From contig CANFNA010000012.1 of the NCBI GenBank assembly GCA_947448395.1, forward strand, positions 1 through 35,237: a stretch of DNA of 35,237 nt. The letters are read 5' to 3'. The translations under genes were made by a program, and so were the position numbers. This stretch comes from Chthoniobacteraceae bacterium. Its GTDB lineage: Bacteria; Verrucomicrobiota; Verrucomicrobiia; Chthoniobacterales; Chthoniobacteraceae. Every line of letters begins with the position of its first letter. Positions within the stretch are counted from its first letter, which is position 1. The notes below the pieces were generated by a model. It was not told the origin of the DNA. It ran no database searches and worked only from the letters and a program-made list of their open reading frames with translations. Of the stretch, positions 8,151 through 15,716 are shown piece after piece.

Positions 8151-9173
8151 CTAGCGAGATGGAGTTACGGCTGGTGCAGGTGCTTTTGGTGAGGCGGTTG
8201 CGAGTTTGAGGCCGACTTCGTCTCCTTCGGAAAGACCCATCTCATCGAGTTGCTGACGGGTGATGTCTGCGTCTACGGTTTCGCGGGTATTTGGCATGCG
8301 AAGAGTGAGGCGGGCGCTGGGGCCGGCAGCGAAAAGGTGTTCGATGCGGGCGCTGAAATCGGCTGAGGAATCGCTCGCGAAGAGGATCTGGATTTCGTGT
8401 GGGCGGACGTAGAACAGGTCGGGGCGTCCTGGTTTCCGGAGTTTATTTACGTCGCCGAGGAATTCGTAGACGAAGGGGGTTGCCGGGTGATCGTAGATTT
8501 CCTGAGGTGGGCCGACTTGTTCGATCTGGCCTTGGTTCATGATGACGACGGTATCGGCGAGTTCGAGTGCTTCCTGTTGGTCGTGGGTGACGAAGACCGT
8601 TGTGACGCCGATTTCTTTGTGAAAGGAACGGAGCCAGCGGCGGAGATCCTTGCGGACTTTTGCATCAAGCGCGCCGAAGGGTTCGTCGAGGAGAAGCACG
8701 CGCGGGTCGATAGCGAGAGCACGCGCGAGGGCGACGCGCTGGCGTTGGCCTCCTGAGAGTTCGGAAGGGAGGCGTTGGTCGAGTCCGTCGAGTTGGACGA
8801 GTTGGAGAAGCTCAACGACGCGATCGCGAATGGAGTTGGAGTTTGGACGAATGTGTTTGGGGCGGACGTTGAGGCCGAAGGCGACGTTTTCGAAAACGGT
8901 GAGGTGGTTGAAGAGGGCGTAGTGTTGGAATACAAAACCAGTTTTGCGGTCTGCGGCGGGTTGTTCGGTAACGTCCTCGTTTTGAATGAGGATTTTGCCA
9001 TGTCCTGGGTCTGGGAAATCGAGTCCGCCAAGGATACGGAGGAAGGTGGTTTTGCCAGAGCCTGAGGGGCCTAGGAGGGCGACGAGTTGGTGGCTTTGGA
9101 TTTCCAGATTGATTCCGCGGAGGGCTTGGAAGGAGCCGAAGGTACGGCGGAGATTTTGGACGAGGATGGACAT
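8151..9173 (-). CDS. cysA: Sulfate/thiosulfate ABC transporter ATPase CysA
   Basis: A 340-residue ATP-binding subunit that powers sulfate import through CysT/CysW. Walker A (GPSGSGKT) is at residues 35-42, the Q-loop at VFQHYALF (81-88), the ABC signature LSGGQ at 139-143, Walker B (VLLLDE) at 159-164 and the switch His197 in VTHDQ. The region after about residue 240 is a TOBE-like regulatory domain (FYVRPHEI, then beta strands). It is the last gene of a - strand unit, starting 9 bases after the cysW stop codon. Assignment to sulfate rather than another anion rests on the neighbouring sulfate-binding protein and permeases as well as on overall sequence. Confidence 0.94.
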   Translation of the reverse strand: MSILVQNLRRTFGSFQALRGINLEIQSHQLVALLGPSGSGKTTFLRILGGLDFPDPGHGKILIQNEDVTEQPAADRKTGFVFQHYALFNHLTVFENVAFGLNVRPKHIRPNSNSIRDRVVELLQLVQLDGLDQRLPSELSGGQRQRVALARALAIDPRVLLLDEPFGALDAKVRKDLRRWLRSFHKEIGVTTVFVTHDQQEALELADTVVIMNQGQIEQVGPPQEIYDHPATPFVYEFLGDVNKLRKPGRPDLFYVRPHEIQILFASDSSADFSARIEHLFAAGPSARLTLRMPNTRETVDADITRQQLDEMGLSEGDEVGLKLATASPKAPAPAVTPSR

Positions 9174-9182
9174 GGTGATCGG

Positions 9183-10022
9183 TCAGGAATGGCGGTGGCG
9201 AAGACCAGTGCGCCATTCGATGAAGGTTTTTAGGAGCAGGGTAACGAGGCCGAGGAGACTGAGCATGGAGGCGCAGGCGAAGGCGGCGACCATGTTGTAA
9301 TCGTTGTAAAGAACCTCGACATGGAGGGGGAGGGTATTGGTTTCGCCTCGGATATGGCCCGACACGACGGACACGGCGCCGAATTCGCCCATGGCGCGGG
9401 CGTTGCAGAGAATGATGCCGTAAAAGAGGGCCCACTTAATGTTGGGGAGGGTGACGCGCCGGAAGGTTTGCCAACCGGATGCGCCGAGGCTCAGAGCGGC
9501 GTATTCCTGATCGCTGCCTTGGGCTTGCATGAGTGGGATCAATTCGCGGGCAACGAAAGGGAAGGTGACGAAGATAGTGGCAAGCACCATGCCTGGGAGG
9601 GCGAAGATGATGCGGATATCGTGTGCTTGGAGCCATGGGCCGAGGACCCCGTTGGCCCCGAAGACGAGGATGTAGCAAAGGCCGGAGACGACGGGAGAAA
9701 CGGCGAATGGAAGGTCTATTAGCGCTAGGAGGAGGCTTTTACCGCGGAACTCAAATTTTGCGATGACCCATGCGGCAGCCACGCCGAAAAGGGCGTTGAA
9801 GGGTACGGTGATGGCGGCAACGGTCAGGGTAAGGAGCACAGCCGAACGTGCATTTTCCTCGGTGAGAGCTTCGAAATAGAGGGCGACTCCTTTTTTGAAA
9901 GCCTCTGCAAAAATCGAGAAAAGGGGGACGAGAAGGAACAAAACCAAGAAAAAGACTGCGGCGCCAATTAGAAGCAGGCGCGTCCAGAGAGGATCTTGAG
10001 TGCTACGAGAAACTGGACTCAT
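9183..10022 (-). CDS. cysW: Sulfate ABC transporter permease CysW
   Basis: A 279-residue inner-membrane permease of the sulfate importer. About six hydrophobic segments are visible, the first being [20 protein letters not shown]. The binding-protein-dependent transport motif lies around [20 protein letters not shown], the EAA-type loop that docks to CysA, and the CysW-like stretch [24 protein letters not shown] follows. The frame is open farther upstream, but that part overlaps cysT and has no matching domain. The start at 10022 gives the normal N-terminus and overlaps the cysT stop codon as ATGA, a sign of translational coupling. Together with CysT it forms the heterodimeric channel. Confidence 0.94.
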   Translation of the reverse strand: MSPVSRSTQDPLWTRLLLIGAAVFFLVLFLLVPLFSIFAEAFKKGVALYFEALTEENARSAVLLTLTVAAITVPFNALFGVAAAWVIAKFEFRGKSLLLALIDLPFAVSPVVSGLCYILVFGANGVLGPWLQAHDIRIIFALPGMVLATIFVTFPFVARELIPLMQAQGSDQEYAALSLGASGWQTFRRVTLPNIKWALFYGIILCNARAMGEFGAVSVVSGHIRGETNTLPLHVEVLYNDYNMVAAFACASMLSLLGLVTLLLKTFIEWRTGLRHRHS

Positions 10023-10870
10023 GAGCTGCGACGGGAGAGAGACGTTTTGCGTTGGAGAAAATTCAGGAACAAAAGCAGGACGAAGGAAATCGCTAGCATG
10101 AGCGAGGCGAGGGCGGTTGCGCCTGCGTAGTCGAACTGTTCCAGCTTGGTCATGATGAGCAGAGGCACGATTTCTGTTTTTCCCGGCTTGTTGCCCGCGA
10201 TGAAGACAACGGATCCGTACTCGCCGACGGCGCGTGCGAAAGCGAGGGTGGAGCCAGTGACCAGTGCAGGGAGCAGGGGAGGGAAAATAACGCGGCGGAA
10301 CGTTTCCCACCGGTTTGCTCCGAGGCTTGCTGCGGCTTCCTCTTGGGCGGACTCGAGGTCTTCGAGGACTGGTTGCAGGGTTCGAACCACGAAAGGCAAA
10401 CCGATGAAGGTGAGCGCGAGCAGGATCCCCAGCGGAGCAAACGCCACCTTGATTCCGAGGGGAGCGAGTTTGGATCCGATCCAACCGTTAGGCGCGTAGA
10501 GCCCTGTGAGGGCAATGCCGGCGACGGCGGTTGGCATGGCGAAAGGAAGGTCAACCGCCGCGTCTAGCAGCTTTCGTCCGGGGAATTGATAGCGGACCAA
10601 TACCCACGCAACGAGGAATCCAAAGACGCCGTTGAGCAGTCCTGCAAGTGCAGAGAGCCCGAAGGTCAGGCGAAAGGCGGATTGAACTCGATCGGAGGAG
10701 AGGACCTTCCAGAAGCCGGTAAAACCGAGGCCGGTGCTTTTGAAAAAGACGAGGGTGAGTGGAATGAGAACAATCAATCCGAGGTAACTCAGAGTGAATC
10801 CAAGGCTGAGGCCGAATCCAGGGAGGACACGGCGAGGGCGTTTGCTAGAAATGGAAATGGACGAGTGCAC
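10019..10870 (-). CDS. cysT: Sulfate ABC transporter permease CysT
   Basis: A 283-residue inner-membrane permease, partner of CysW. Membrane segments include [21 protein letters not shown] near the N-terminus and [13 protein letters not shown] near the C-terminus. The EAA-type loop is [21 protein letters not shown], and [15 protein letters not shown] is typical of CysT. A GTG start at 10870 is chosen because it follows the stop codon of the sulfate-binding protein after only 2 bases. The longer upstream frame would run into that gene and adds a basic, low-complexity stretch. The 3' end overlaps cysW by 4 bases. Confidence 0.93.
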   Translation of the reverse strand: MHSSISISSKRPRRVLPGFGLSLGFTLSYLGLIVLIPLTLVFFKSTGLGFTGFWKVLSSDRVQSAFRLTFGLSALAGLLNGVFGFLVAWVLVRYQFPGRKLLDAAVDLPFAMPTAVAGIALTGLYAPNGWIGSKLAPLGIKVAFAPLGILLALTFIGLPFVVRTLQPVLEDLESAQEEAAASLGANRWETFRRVIFPPLLPALVTGSTLAFARAVGEYGSVVFIAGNKPGKTEIVPLLIMTKLEQFDYAGATALASLMLAISFVLLLFLNFLQRKTSLSRRSS

Positions 10871-10872
10871 GC

Positions 10873-11964
10873 TCAGGGGCCTTTGAGTTGGTCGAAGATG
10901 GCGCCGTCGTCGAAATGGGTTTTTTGGGCTTTGGCCCAACTTCCAAACGACTCTTCGACGGTGACCAATTGGATTTTAGGAAACCTTGCTAAATCTGCAG
11001 GGTCGGCATGTTCGGGTGAGACGGGCCTGAAAAAGTGGCGGGCAGCGAGTTTTTGGCCCTCTGGGCTGAAGAGATAGGTGAGGTATTCGGTGGCGAGGAC
11101 GGTAGTTCCGTTTTTCAGGGCGTTCTTCTCCACAAGAGCCACTGGGGGTTGGGCGAGAATGCTGAGGGAGGGAGTGACGATTTCGAATTTGTTGGAGCCA
11201 AATTCTTTCAGGGCGAGGAAGGCTTCATTTTCCCAAGTGAGAAGAACATCGCCGATTTCACGTTGGACGAATGTGGTGGTTGCTCCGCGAGCGCCGCTGT
11301 CCCAAACGGGAACTTTGCGAATCCATTGGGACATGTAGGTGCGGATTTTGGCTTCATCCTTTTGGAAGTGGTTTTCAGCCCATGCCCAAGCCGCCAAATA
11401 ATTCCAGCGTGCACCCCCTCCGGTTTTCGGATTGGGCGTGATGACTTCGACGTTCGGTTTGGCGAGATCTTCCCAGTCTTGGATGGCCTTCGGATTTCCT
11501 TTCCGCACTAAGAAGACAACCGTGGAGGTGTATGGCGCGCTTTGATGGGGCAATTTAGACGCCCAGTCGAAGGGGAGTTTTCGTGTTTTTGAAGCGATGG
11601 CGTCGATGTCGAGAGAAAGGGCCAGCGTCACCACATCAGCGGGAAGACCGTCGATCACGGAGCGCGCCTGTTTTCCAGACCCTCCGTGGGACTGTCGGAT
11701 TTCCGCGGACTCGCCGGTCTTCGCTAGCCAATGGGCGGCGAAGATCTTGTTGTATGCGGCGTAGAATTCGCGGGTTGGGTCGTAGGAGACGTTGAGGACC
11801 GTCCGGGCGCGAGCTTCATCAACAGGTTTTATTTCTGGAGCGGTGGAGGCGGCTGGCGAGGGCTTGCGACACCCAGTGAAGATGCCGAGAGTGAGGGCGA
11901 TCAGAAGAAGCCGGTAAAACGGATGAATCTTGGAGACTCGCGAGGCGTTTTTGGAAGGATTCAT
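10873..11964 (-). CDS. Sulfate-binding lipoprotein of the CysTWA transporter
   Basis: A 363-residue sulfate-binding protein of the Sbp/CysP family. Unlike the copy at 4332, it has a lipoprotein signal: a hydrophobic stretch [13 protein letters not shown] ending at Cys32, then a Pro/Ala-rich linker. It should therefore be membrane-anchored next to the permease. The core shares long runs with the other copy, such as [38 protein letters not shown] and [23 protein letters not shown]. It precedes cysT by 2 bases, which ties it to this transporter. The frame is open upstream to 12126, overlapping the regulator gene, but the lipoprotein signal fixes the start at 11964. The regulator gene lies 106 bases upstream on the same strand. 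Confidence 0.94.
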   Translation of the reverse strand: MNPSKNASRVSKIHPFYRLLLIALTLGIFTGCRKPSPAASTAPEIKPVDEARARTVLNVSYDPTREFYAAYNKIFAAHWLAKTGESAEIRQSHGGSGKQARSVIDGLPADVVTLALSLDIDAIASKTRKLPFDWASKLPHQSAPYTSTVVFLVRKGNPKAIQDWEDLAKPNVEVITPNPKTGGGARWNYLAAWAWAENHFQKDEAKIRTYMSQWIRKVPVWDSGARGATTTFVQREIGDVLLTWENEAFLALKEFGSNKFEIVTPSLSILAQPPVALVEKNALKNGTTVLATEYLTYLFSPEGQKLAARHFFRPVSPEHADPADLARFPKIQLVTVEESFGSWAKAQKTHFDDGAIFDQLKGP

Positions 11965-12020
11965 TATCGGAGAGAAGAGGTGAGGGCGCGAGAGGGAGGC
12001 GGGGCGGAAAGGCCCTCGAT

Positions 12021-12036
12021 CCAGTGCGCGCACTGG
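12021..12036. repeat. Perfect 16-base palindrome between the regulator and the binding-lipoprotein gene
   Basis: CCAGTGCGCGCACTGG reads the same on both strands. It lies in the 106-base gap between the Rrf2 gene stop and the start of the sulfate-binding lipoprotein. It could be a protein-binding site or an intercistronic hairpin. It is not followed by a U tract on either strand, so it does not look like an intrinsic terminator. Confidence 0.6.
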
Positions 12037-12070
12037 GCAGAAAAGGATCGATGCGTGTCGAAGAATCGGA

Positions 12071-12658
12071 TCAGGGAGCGGGGGATGGTTCGGAGTCTGC
12101 CGAGTCCAGGGAGGATTGGATGCCAAGTTGGGATAGGAATCCTTGGGCTGGGTCGGCGATGCGGCGGCCTGATTTGGATTGAGGTTCAGGCTCTGGAGCG
12201 AAGGGGAGGATGGCGTTGTCGTTCCTCATTTTTCGGAGGGCGACTTCCACCACCTGGCCTAAAGTATATTTATCGAGAATATTAGAGATGGCGTTACGCA
12301 CATCGATCATCAGCATACGCAATCCGCAGTGTTCTTCATCGGGACAGGAGCATCGGGAGTACTCGGTTTCTGAGGCGCAGGCGATGGGGGCGAGACGACC
12401 GTCGATGAGGCGAACGAGTTCGCCCATACGGATGGCTTCCATGGGTTTTGCGAGGAGGTAGCCGCCGAGTTTTCCTCTTTGGGTTTCGACGTAACCGGCT
12501 TCTCGGAGTTCGAGGAGGATGCGTTCGACGAATTTGAGTGGGAGGCGGTTACTGAGTGCGAGTTCGGAGACGGGGACGAGGCCTTTGCCCAACGATTTGG
12601 CAAGGCCTAGCTGGATCATGGCACGGAGGGCATACTCTCCTTTTTTTGTCAGGGTCAT
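12071..12658 (-). CDS. Rrf2-family transcriptional regulator (Fe-S type), likely of sulfur uptake
   Basis: A 195-residue Rrf2-family DNA-binding protein. The winged helix-turn-helix fills residues 1-85: [18 protein letters not shown], then [43 protein letters not shown]. Four cysteines follow at 94, 103, 105 and 111 ([19 protein letters not shown]), close to the three-Cys Fe-S site of IscR-type members, so an iron-sulfur sensor is likely. A dimerisation helix ([24 protein letters not shown]) comes next. The last 45 residues form a Pro/Ser/Glu-rich tail longer than usual. The start at 12658 is chosen because the fold begins there; the open frame extends 20 codons further. It heads the binding-protein/cysTWA unit and has a palindrome 12 bases before its start, which suggests self-control and a CymR/CysR-like role. 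The regulatory target is inferred. Confidence 0.88.
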   Translation of the reverse strand: MTLTKKGEYALRAMIQLGLAKSLGKGLVPVSELALSNRLPLKFVERILLELREAGYVETQRGKLGGYLLAKPMEAIRMGELVRLIDGRLAPIACASETEYSRCSCPDEEHCGLRMLMIDVRNAISNILDKYTLGQVVEVALRKMRNDNAILPFAPEPEPQSKSGRRIADPAQGFLSQLGIQSSLDSADSEPSPAP

Positions 12659-12669
12659 AGAAGGTGAAA

Positions 12670-12683
12670 TGGTATTTCTACCA
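12670..12683 (-). promoter_or_regulatory. Candidate Rrf2 operator
   Basis: TGGTATTTCTACCA is a perfect inverted repeat of TGGTA with a 4-base spacer, 12 bases upstream of the regulator start. Together with flanking bases it includes TGAAATGGTA (12665-12674), which recurs exactly at 4223-4232 before the orphan sulfate-binding protein gene. Its position at the start of the leader fits autoregulation. Confidence 0.4.
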
Positions 12684-13206
12684 AATCGGTTGTATTTGAG
12701 TAGGGCAACTAAATTCATTCCGGAATGACACTGAGGGTTTCGAAGCAGTGAACTGCAAACAAGGGTCTGAAAGCGTCATCGCTTCTGGGAGGCTGGGAGG
12801 CTCTCTGGGTTGGCATCCTTGCCTATGCATTCATTTTGCTGTAGAGTGAGGCTTCGGTGTCGGTTTGGTGTTGCGGTGTTCCTTCTGGAGCGCTGTACGC
12901 CCGCTAGGCCAATGGCGGTGTATTCGTTTGTGGAAGCTGCGGTTTCCCAACAGTCACGGTTTTCGGTCCCCTTGGGTTTTTGATTTCAGGGGACGGCGGG
13001 GTGCGGAGGCTCAGAAATGAACCGTGCAGACCCCTCGACCCCGGCAGGGCAGCATTCCGTTGCGTCCCAGCTGATCCTCCAGATTTTCAAAAGAACAGGG
13101 AGGGGCTGGTGGCGTGGCTCGATTTGCATCGTTTTGTGCAAGAGGCGCGCGTGTGTGTGCCTCGGATCTCCGAGCCCCCCTGCCGTTTGCAACGAAAGGA
13201 AACAAC
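12684..13206 (+). other. Long intergenic region and leader of the RRM protein gene
   Basis: More than 500 bases without a supported gene between divergent genes. It must hold the regulator promoter (- strand) and the promoter and leader of the RNA-binding protein (+ strand). Visible structure includes an alternating purine-pyrimidine run GCGCGCGTGTGTGTGC (13145-13160) and a small hairpin CTCGG-ATCT-CCGAG (13161-13174) shortly before the ribosome binding site. Open frames that run through it have no recognisable domain. A long structured 5' leader is common for cold-induced RNA-binding protein genes, but this is not proven here. Confidence 0.45.
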
Positions 13207-13758
13207 ATGAGTACGAACCAGTCCAGACCGTCAGGCCGCCGTCGCGGTCCACGTCAGCGCCGCCCCCACCACAGTGAAGGGGGGGAGCGTCCCAGCCAGC
13301 AGGCAGCCCCTCAGCCCTCCTTCATCCAGAGAATCCTCGGGTTCTTCGGATTGGGTCCAAAGAAAAAGAGTTATCCCGCTTATGATAGCGGCAAGCGCAA
13401 CGGAGTTTCCTCAGGAAGCTCAAACGGATCCCGTTCCAACGGCCAGTCCACTTCCGCCCCGCGCCCTCCACGCAAGCCGGAAGCAGTGGAAGTCACGACC
13501 CCAAAACTCTACGTCGGAAACCTCTCCTTTGATGCCTCAGAGAGTGACTTGTCCGAACTCTTCAATGGTGTCGGTGGAGTTCAAAATGCAGAGATTGTGA
13601 CCCATCGGGACACTGAGAAATCCAAGGGATTTGGATTTGTGACGATGAACTCGGTGGACGAAGCCAAGCGCGCTGTTGCTGAGCTCCATGACAAAGAGTT
13701 TATGGGGCGCCGCCTAGTCGTGAGTGGTTCTAAGACCAACGACCGAGTCGCCGCTTAA
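13207..13758 (+). CDS. RRM-type RNA-binding protein
   Basis: A 183-residue protein with one RNA recognition motif near the C-terminus. RNP2 is LYVGNLSF and RNP1 is KGFGFVTM, separated by the usual spacing, with ASESDLSELFNGVG forming the first helix. The N-terminal 95 residues are basic and low in complexity: Arg/Pro/His-rich at first, then a short hydrophobic stretch FIQRILGFFGLG, then Ser/Gly/Asn-rich. That suggests a disordered RNA-binding or membrane-touching tail. The ATG at 13207 is preferred over in-frame upstream starts because AAAGGA lies 6 bases before it. Single-RRM proteins of this kind are known in cyanobacteria and the PVC group, often cold- or stress-linked. The RNA targets are unknown. 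A strong terminator follows directly. Confidence 0.9.
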   Translation: MSTNQSRPSGRRRGPRQRRPHHSEGGERPSQQAAPQPSFIQRILGFFGLGPKKKSYPAYDSGKRNGVSSGSSNGSRSNGQSTSAPRPPRKPEAVEVTTPKLYVGNLSFDASESDLSELFNGVGGVQNAEIVTHRDTEKSKGFGFVTMNSVDEAKRAVAELHDKEFMGRRLVVSGSKTNDRVAA

Positions 13759-13795
13759 CGGCCATCGTTTCGAAGCCGGAACCATTCGGAAATTC

Positions 13796-13833
13796 ATTTG
13801 GGTGCCTCGCGAAAGTGGGGCACCCAAATTTTT
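13796..13833 (+). terminator. Intrinsic terminator after the RRM protein gene
   Basis: The arms 13796-13806 and 13819-13829 are perfectly complementary (ATTTGGGTGCC / GGCACCCAAAT). The stem continues with four more pairs (two of them G-T) to a GAAA tetraloop at 13811-13814, and a T run ends at 13833. It may also serve the convergent ispG, though the T run on that strand is weak. Confidence 0.88.
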
Positions 13834-13879
13834 GCCCTGATTTCTCAGGGGACGTTGCGGGGTGGCGAGCTTGGATGAA

Positions 13880-15667
13880 CTATTCGGAGGGATCGACCCA
13901 TTTGCCATGGGCTCGGATCAGCTCTCGGAGTCGGTCAACGGCTTGATCCTCTGGAATGTTGAATTCGACGGGTGTCTTTCCTACGTAAAGATTCACCTTT
14001 CTGGGCGCGCCGCCAACATATCCGAAGTCGGCGTCCGCCATTTCCCCTGGACCATTTACAATGCAGCCCATGATGGCGATTTTCACACCCTTGAGGTGGG
14101 CCGTGGCTGCTTTGATTCGTGCAGTGGTTTCTTGTAGATCAAACAGCGTTCGACCGCAGCTGGGGCAGGCTACGTAGTCGGTTTTGAAAATACGGGCTCC
14201 TGCTGCCTGTAGTAGATTATAGCCCAACCGGATGGCGGCTTCGGGATCCTTTTCGTTGCGGATCAACATGGCATCTCCGATCCCGTCGCAGAGCAGACTT
14301 CCGAGCACCACGCTGCTCAACAAAAGGTTGTCGAGCGAGGCTTCCCGGAGGTACTCCGGATCCAAGGGTTCGTGGATGTTATCCTTTAGCAGAATGGGAT
14401 GCTGACCGTCTAATTTCGCTGCGAGCAGTCGGAATGCCTTAATCGTTGGAAGATCGACGTTGTCGGCAACCGTCACGAGTTGGGGCGCTTTTGCTCCACG
14501 GAGCGATGCGAGCGCTGCATCGTCGCGAGGGTCGACTTCAACAAGGGAGGGAAGAAGTTCTTCCCAAATCAGTTCAGGCAGAAATGGAGTGGCCTTTTTG
14601 AGGGGCTGTACGGCATTTCTAAGCGCCTCGTGAGCAGATTGAGGGAGAACGATCCGGACGAGGGCGTCGCCGCCGATGGTGAATCCTTGAGTTTGTAGAG
14701 GGAGTGACTTTCGGCGCTCAAAGCGGAAGGGGTCGAAGGAAGGGTTCAGCGTTGCATAAGCGGTGGAAGGCAGAGGTTCCGAGTGAACCTCGGCTCGGAG
14801 CACCAACTGTCGGGCGACGGGAATTTCGTGGACCGAATCTTCTGTGAGCGAAACGCGGATCGTGTCACCGATTCCGTCGGCGAGCAGGCTGCCGATTCCG
14901 ATGGCGCTTTTGATTCGGCCGTCTTCTCCATCGCCGGCTTCTGTGACGCCGAGGTGGATGGGGTAATTCCAATCTGCGCCGAGGGTGCTCAGTCGCGCGA
15001 CGAGCAGCCGGTAGGCTGAGATCATGACCTTGGGATTGCTCGCCTTCATTGAGAACACGACGGCGTGGTAATTGTGGTCTCTGGCGATTTGAGCAAACTC
15101 GAGCGCGCTTTCCACCATCCCAAGCGGTGTGTCTCCGTACCGATTCATAATTCGATCGGAAAGAGAGCCGTGGTTAGTGCCAATGCGCATGGCGACGCCG
15201 CGGTCCTTGCAGAGTTGAACCAGAGGGACAAATTTTTCGCGGATGCGTTCGAGTTCAGCGGCGTATTCCGAGTCGGTGTATTCGCGGACGGCGAACTTCT
15301 TTTTATCGGCGTAGTTGCCTGGGTTGATGCGGACTTTCTCGACCCAGAGAGCCGCCTCCATGGCTGCTTCTGGTTTAAAGTGAATGTCGGCGACGAGCGG
15401 CACTTCACATCCGAGAGCACGGAGTCCTGATGCGATGGGCTTTAGATTCGCAGCATCTTTGACAGTGGGCGCGGTAATGCGAACCAGTTCGCAGCCGGCA
15501 TCAACCAGCTCGAGGGTTTGATGGATACAGGCCGCAGTATCCATCGTGTCGCAAGTGAGCATCGATTGCACTCGGATGGGAGTGTCGCCGCCGATGTTGA
15601 GGCGGCCGACTTGGACTTCTCGGGATTTGCGGCGATGCGCCGAAAATAGGGACTCACAGTGCAGCAT
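13880..15667 (-). CDS. ispG: 4-hydroxy-3-methylbut-2-enyl-diphosphate synthase IspG (large three-domain form)
   Basis: A 595-residue enzyme of the methylerythritol phosphate (MEP) isoprenoid pathway that converts MEcPP to HMBPP using a [4Fe-4S] cluster. The N-terminal TIM barrel has GGDTPIRVQSMLTCDT, ADIHFKP, KVRINPGNY and RIGTNHGSLSDR. The C-terminal cluster domain has CPSCGRTLFDL and MGCIVNGPGE with its ligand cysteines. About 200 residues inserted between these parts (roughly 320-500) form the extra domain of the plant/chlamydia/planctomycete type; the E. coli enzyme is about 370 residues. The start at 15667 (MLHCESLFSAHRRKS) is chosen because the longer open frame would overlap rseP. The gap to rseP is about 50 bases, so the two probably form one operon. 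Confidence 0.95.
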   Translation of the reverse strand: MLHCESLFSAHRRKSREVQVGRLNIGGDTPIRVQSMLTCDTMDTAACIHQTLELVDAGCELVRITAPTVKDAANLKPIASGLRALGCEVPLVADIHFKPEAAMEAALWVEKVRINPGNYADKKKFAVREYTDSEYAAELERIREKFVPLVQLCKDRGVAMRIGTNHGSLSDRIMNRYGDTPLGMVESALEFAQIARDHNYHAVVFSMKASNPKVMISAYRLLVARLSTLGADWNYPIHLGVTEAGDGEDGRIKSAIGIGSLLADGIGDTIRVSLTEDSVHEIPVARQLVLRAEVHSEPLPSTAYATLNPSFDPFRFERRKSLPLQTQGFTIGGDALVRIVLPQSAHEALRNAVQPLKKATPFLPELIWEELLPSLVEVDPRDDAALASLRGAKAPQLVTVADNVDLPTIKAFRLLAAKLDGQHPILLKDNIHEPLDPEYLREASLDNLLLSSVVLGSLLCDGIGDAMLIRNEKDPEAAIRLGYNLLQAAGARIFKTDYVACPSCGRTLFDLQETTARIKAATAHLKGVKIAIMGCIVNGPGEMADADFGYVGGAPRKVNLYVGKTPVEFNIPEDQAVDRLRELIRAHGKWVDPSE

Positions 15668-15716
15668 GAGGAGATGCGGTTGGGGATGGAAACGGAGTCT
15701 CGAGGGGAAGATGGAA

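Noticed and set aside
10023-10484. 5' extension of the cysW frame
   Set aside because: It overlaps cysT fully and encodes a basic, Arg/Pro-rich sequence; the CysW N-terminus begins at 10022 with an ATGA overlap.
11965-12126. 5' extension of the sulfate-binding lipoprotein frame into the regulator gene
   Set aside because: The lipoprotein signal peptide starts at 11964, and the upstream part overlaps the Rrf2 coding region without a matching domain.
13114-13206. GTG-initiated N-terminal extension of the RRM protein
   Set aside because: The ATG at 13207 has a good ribosome binding site (AAAGGA at 13195-13200); the extension is not conserved-looking.
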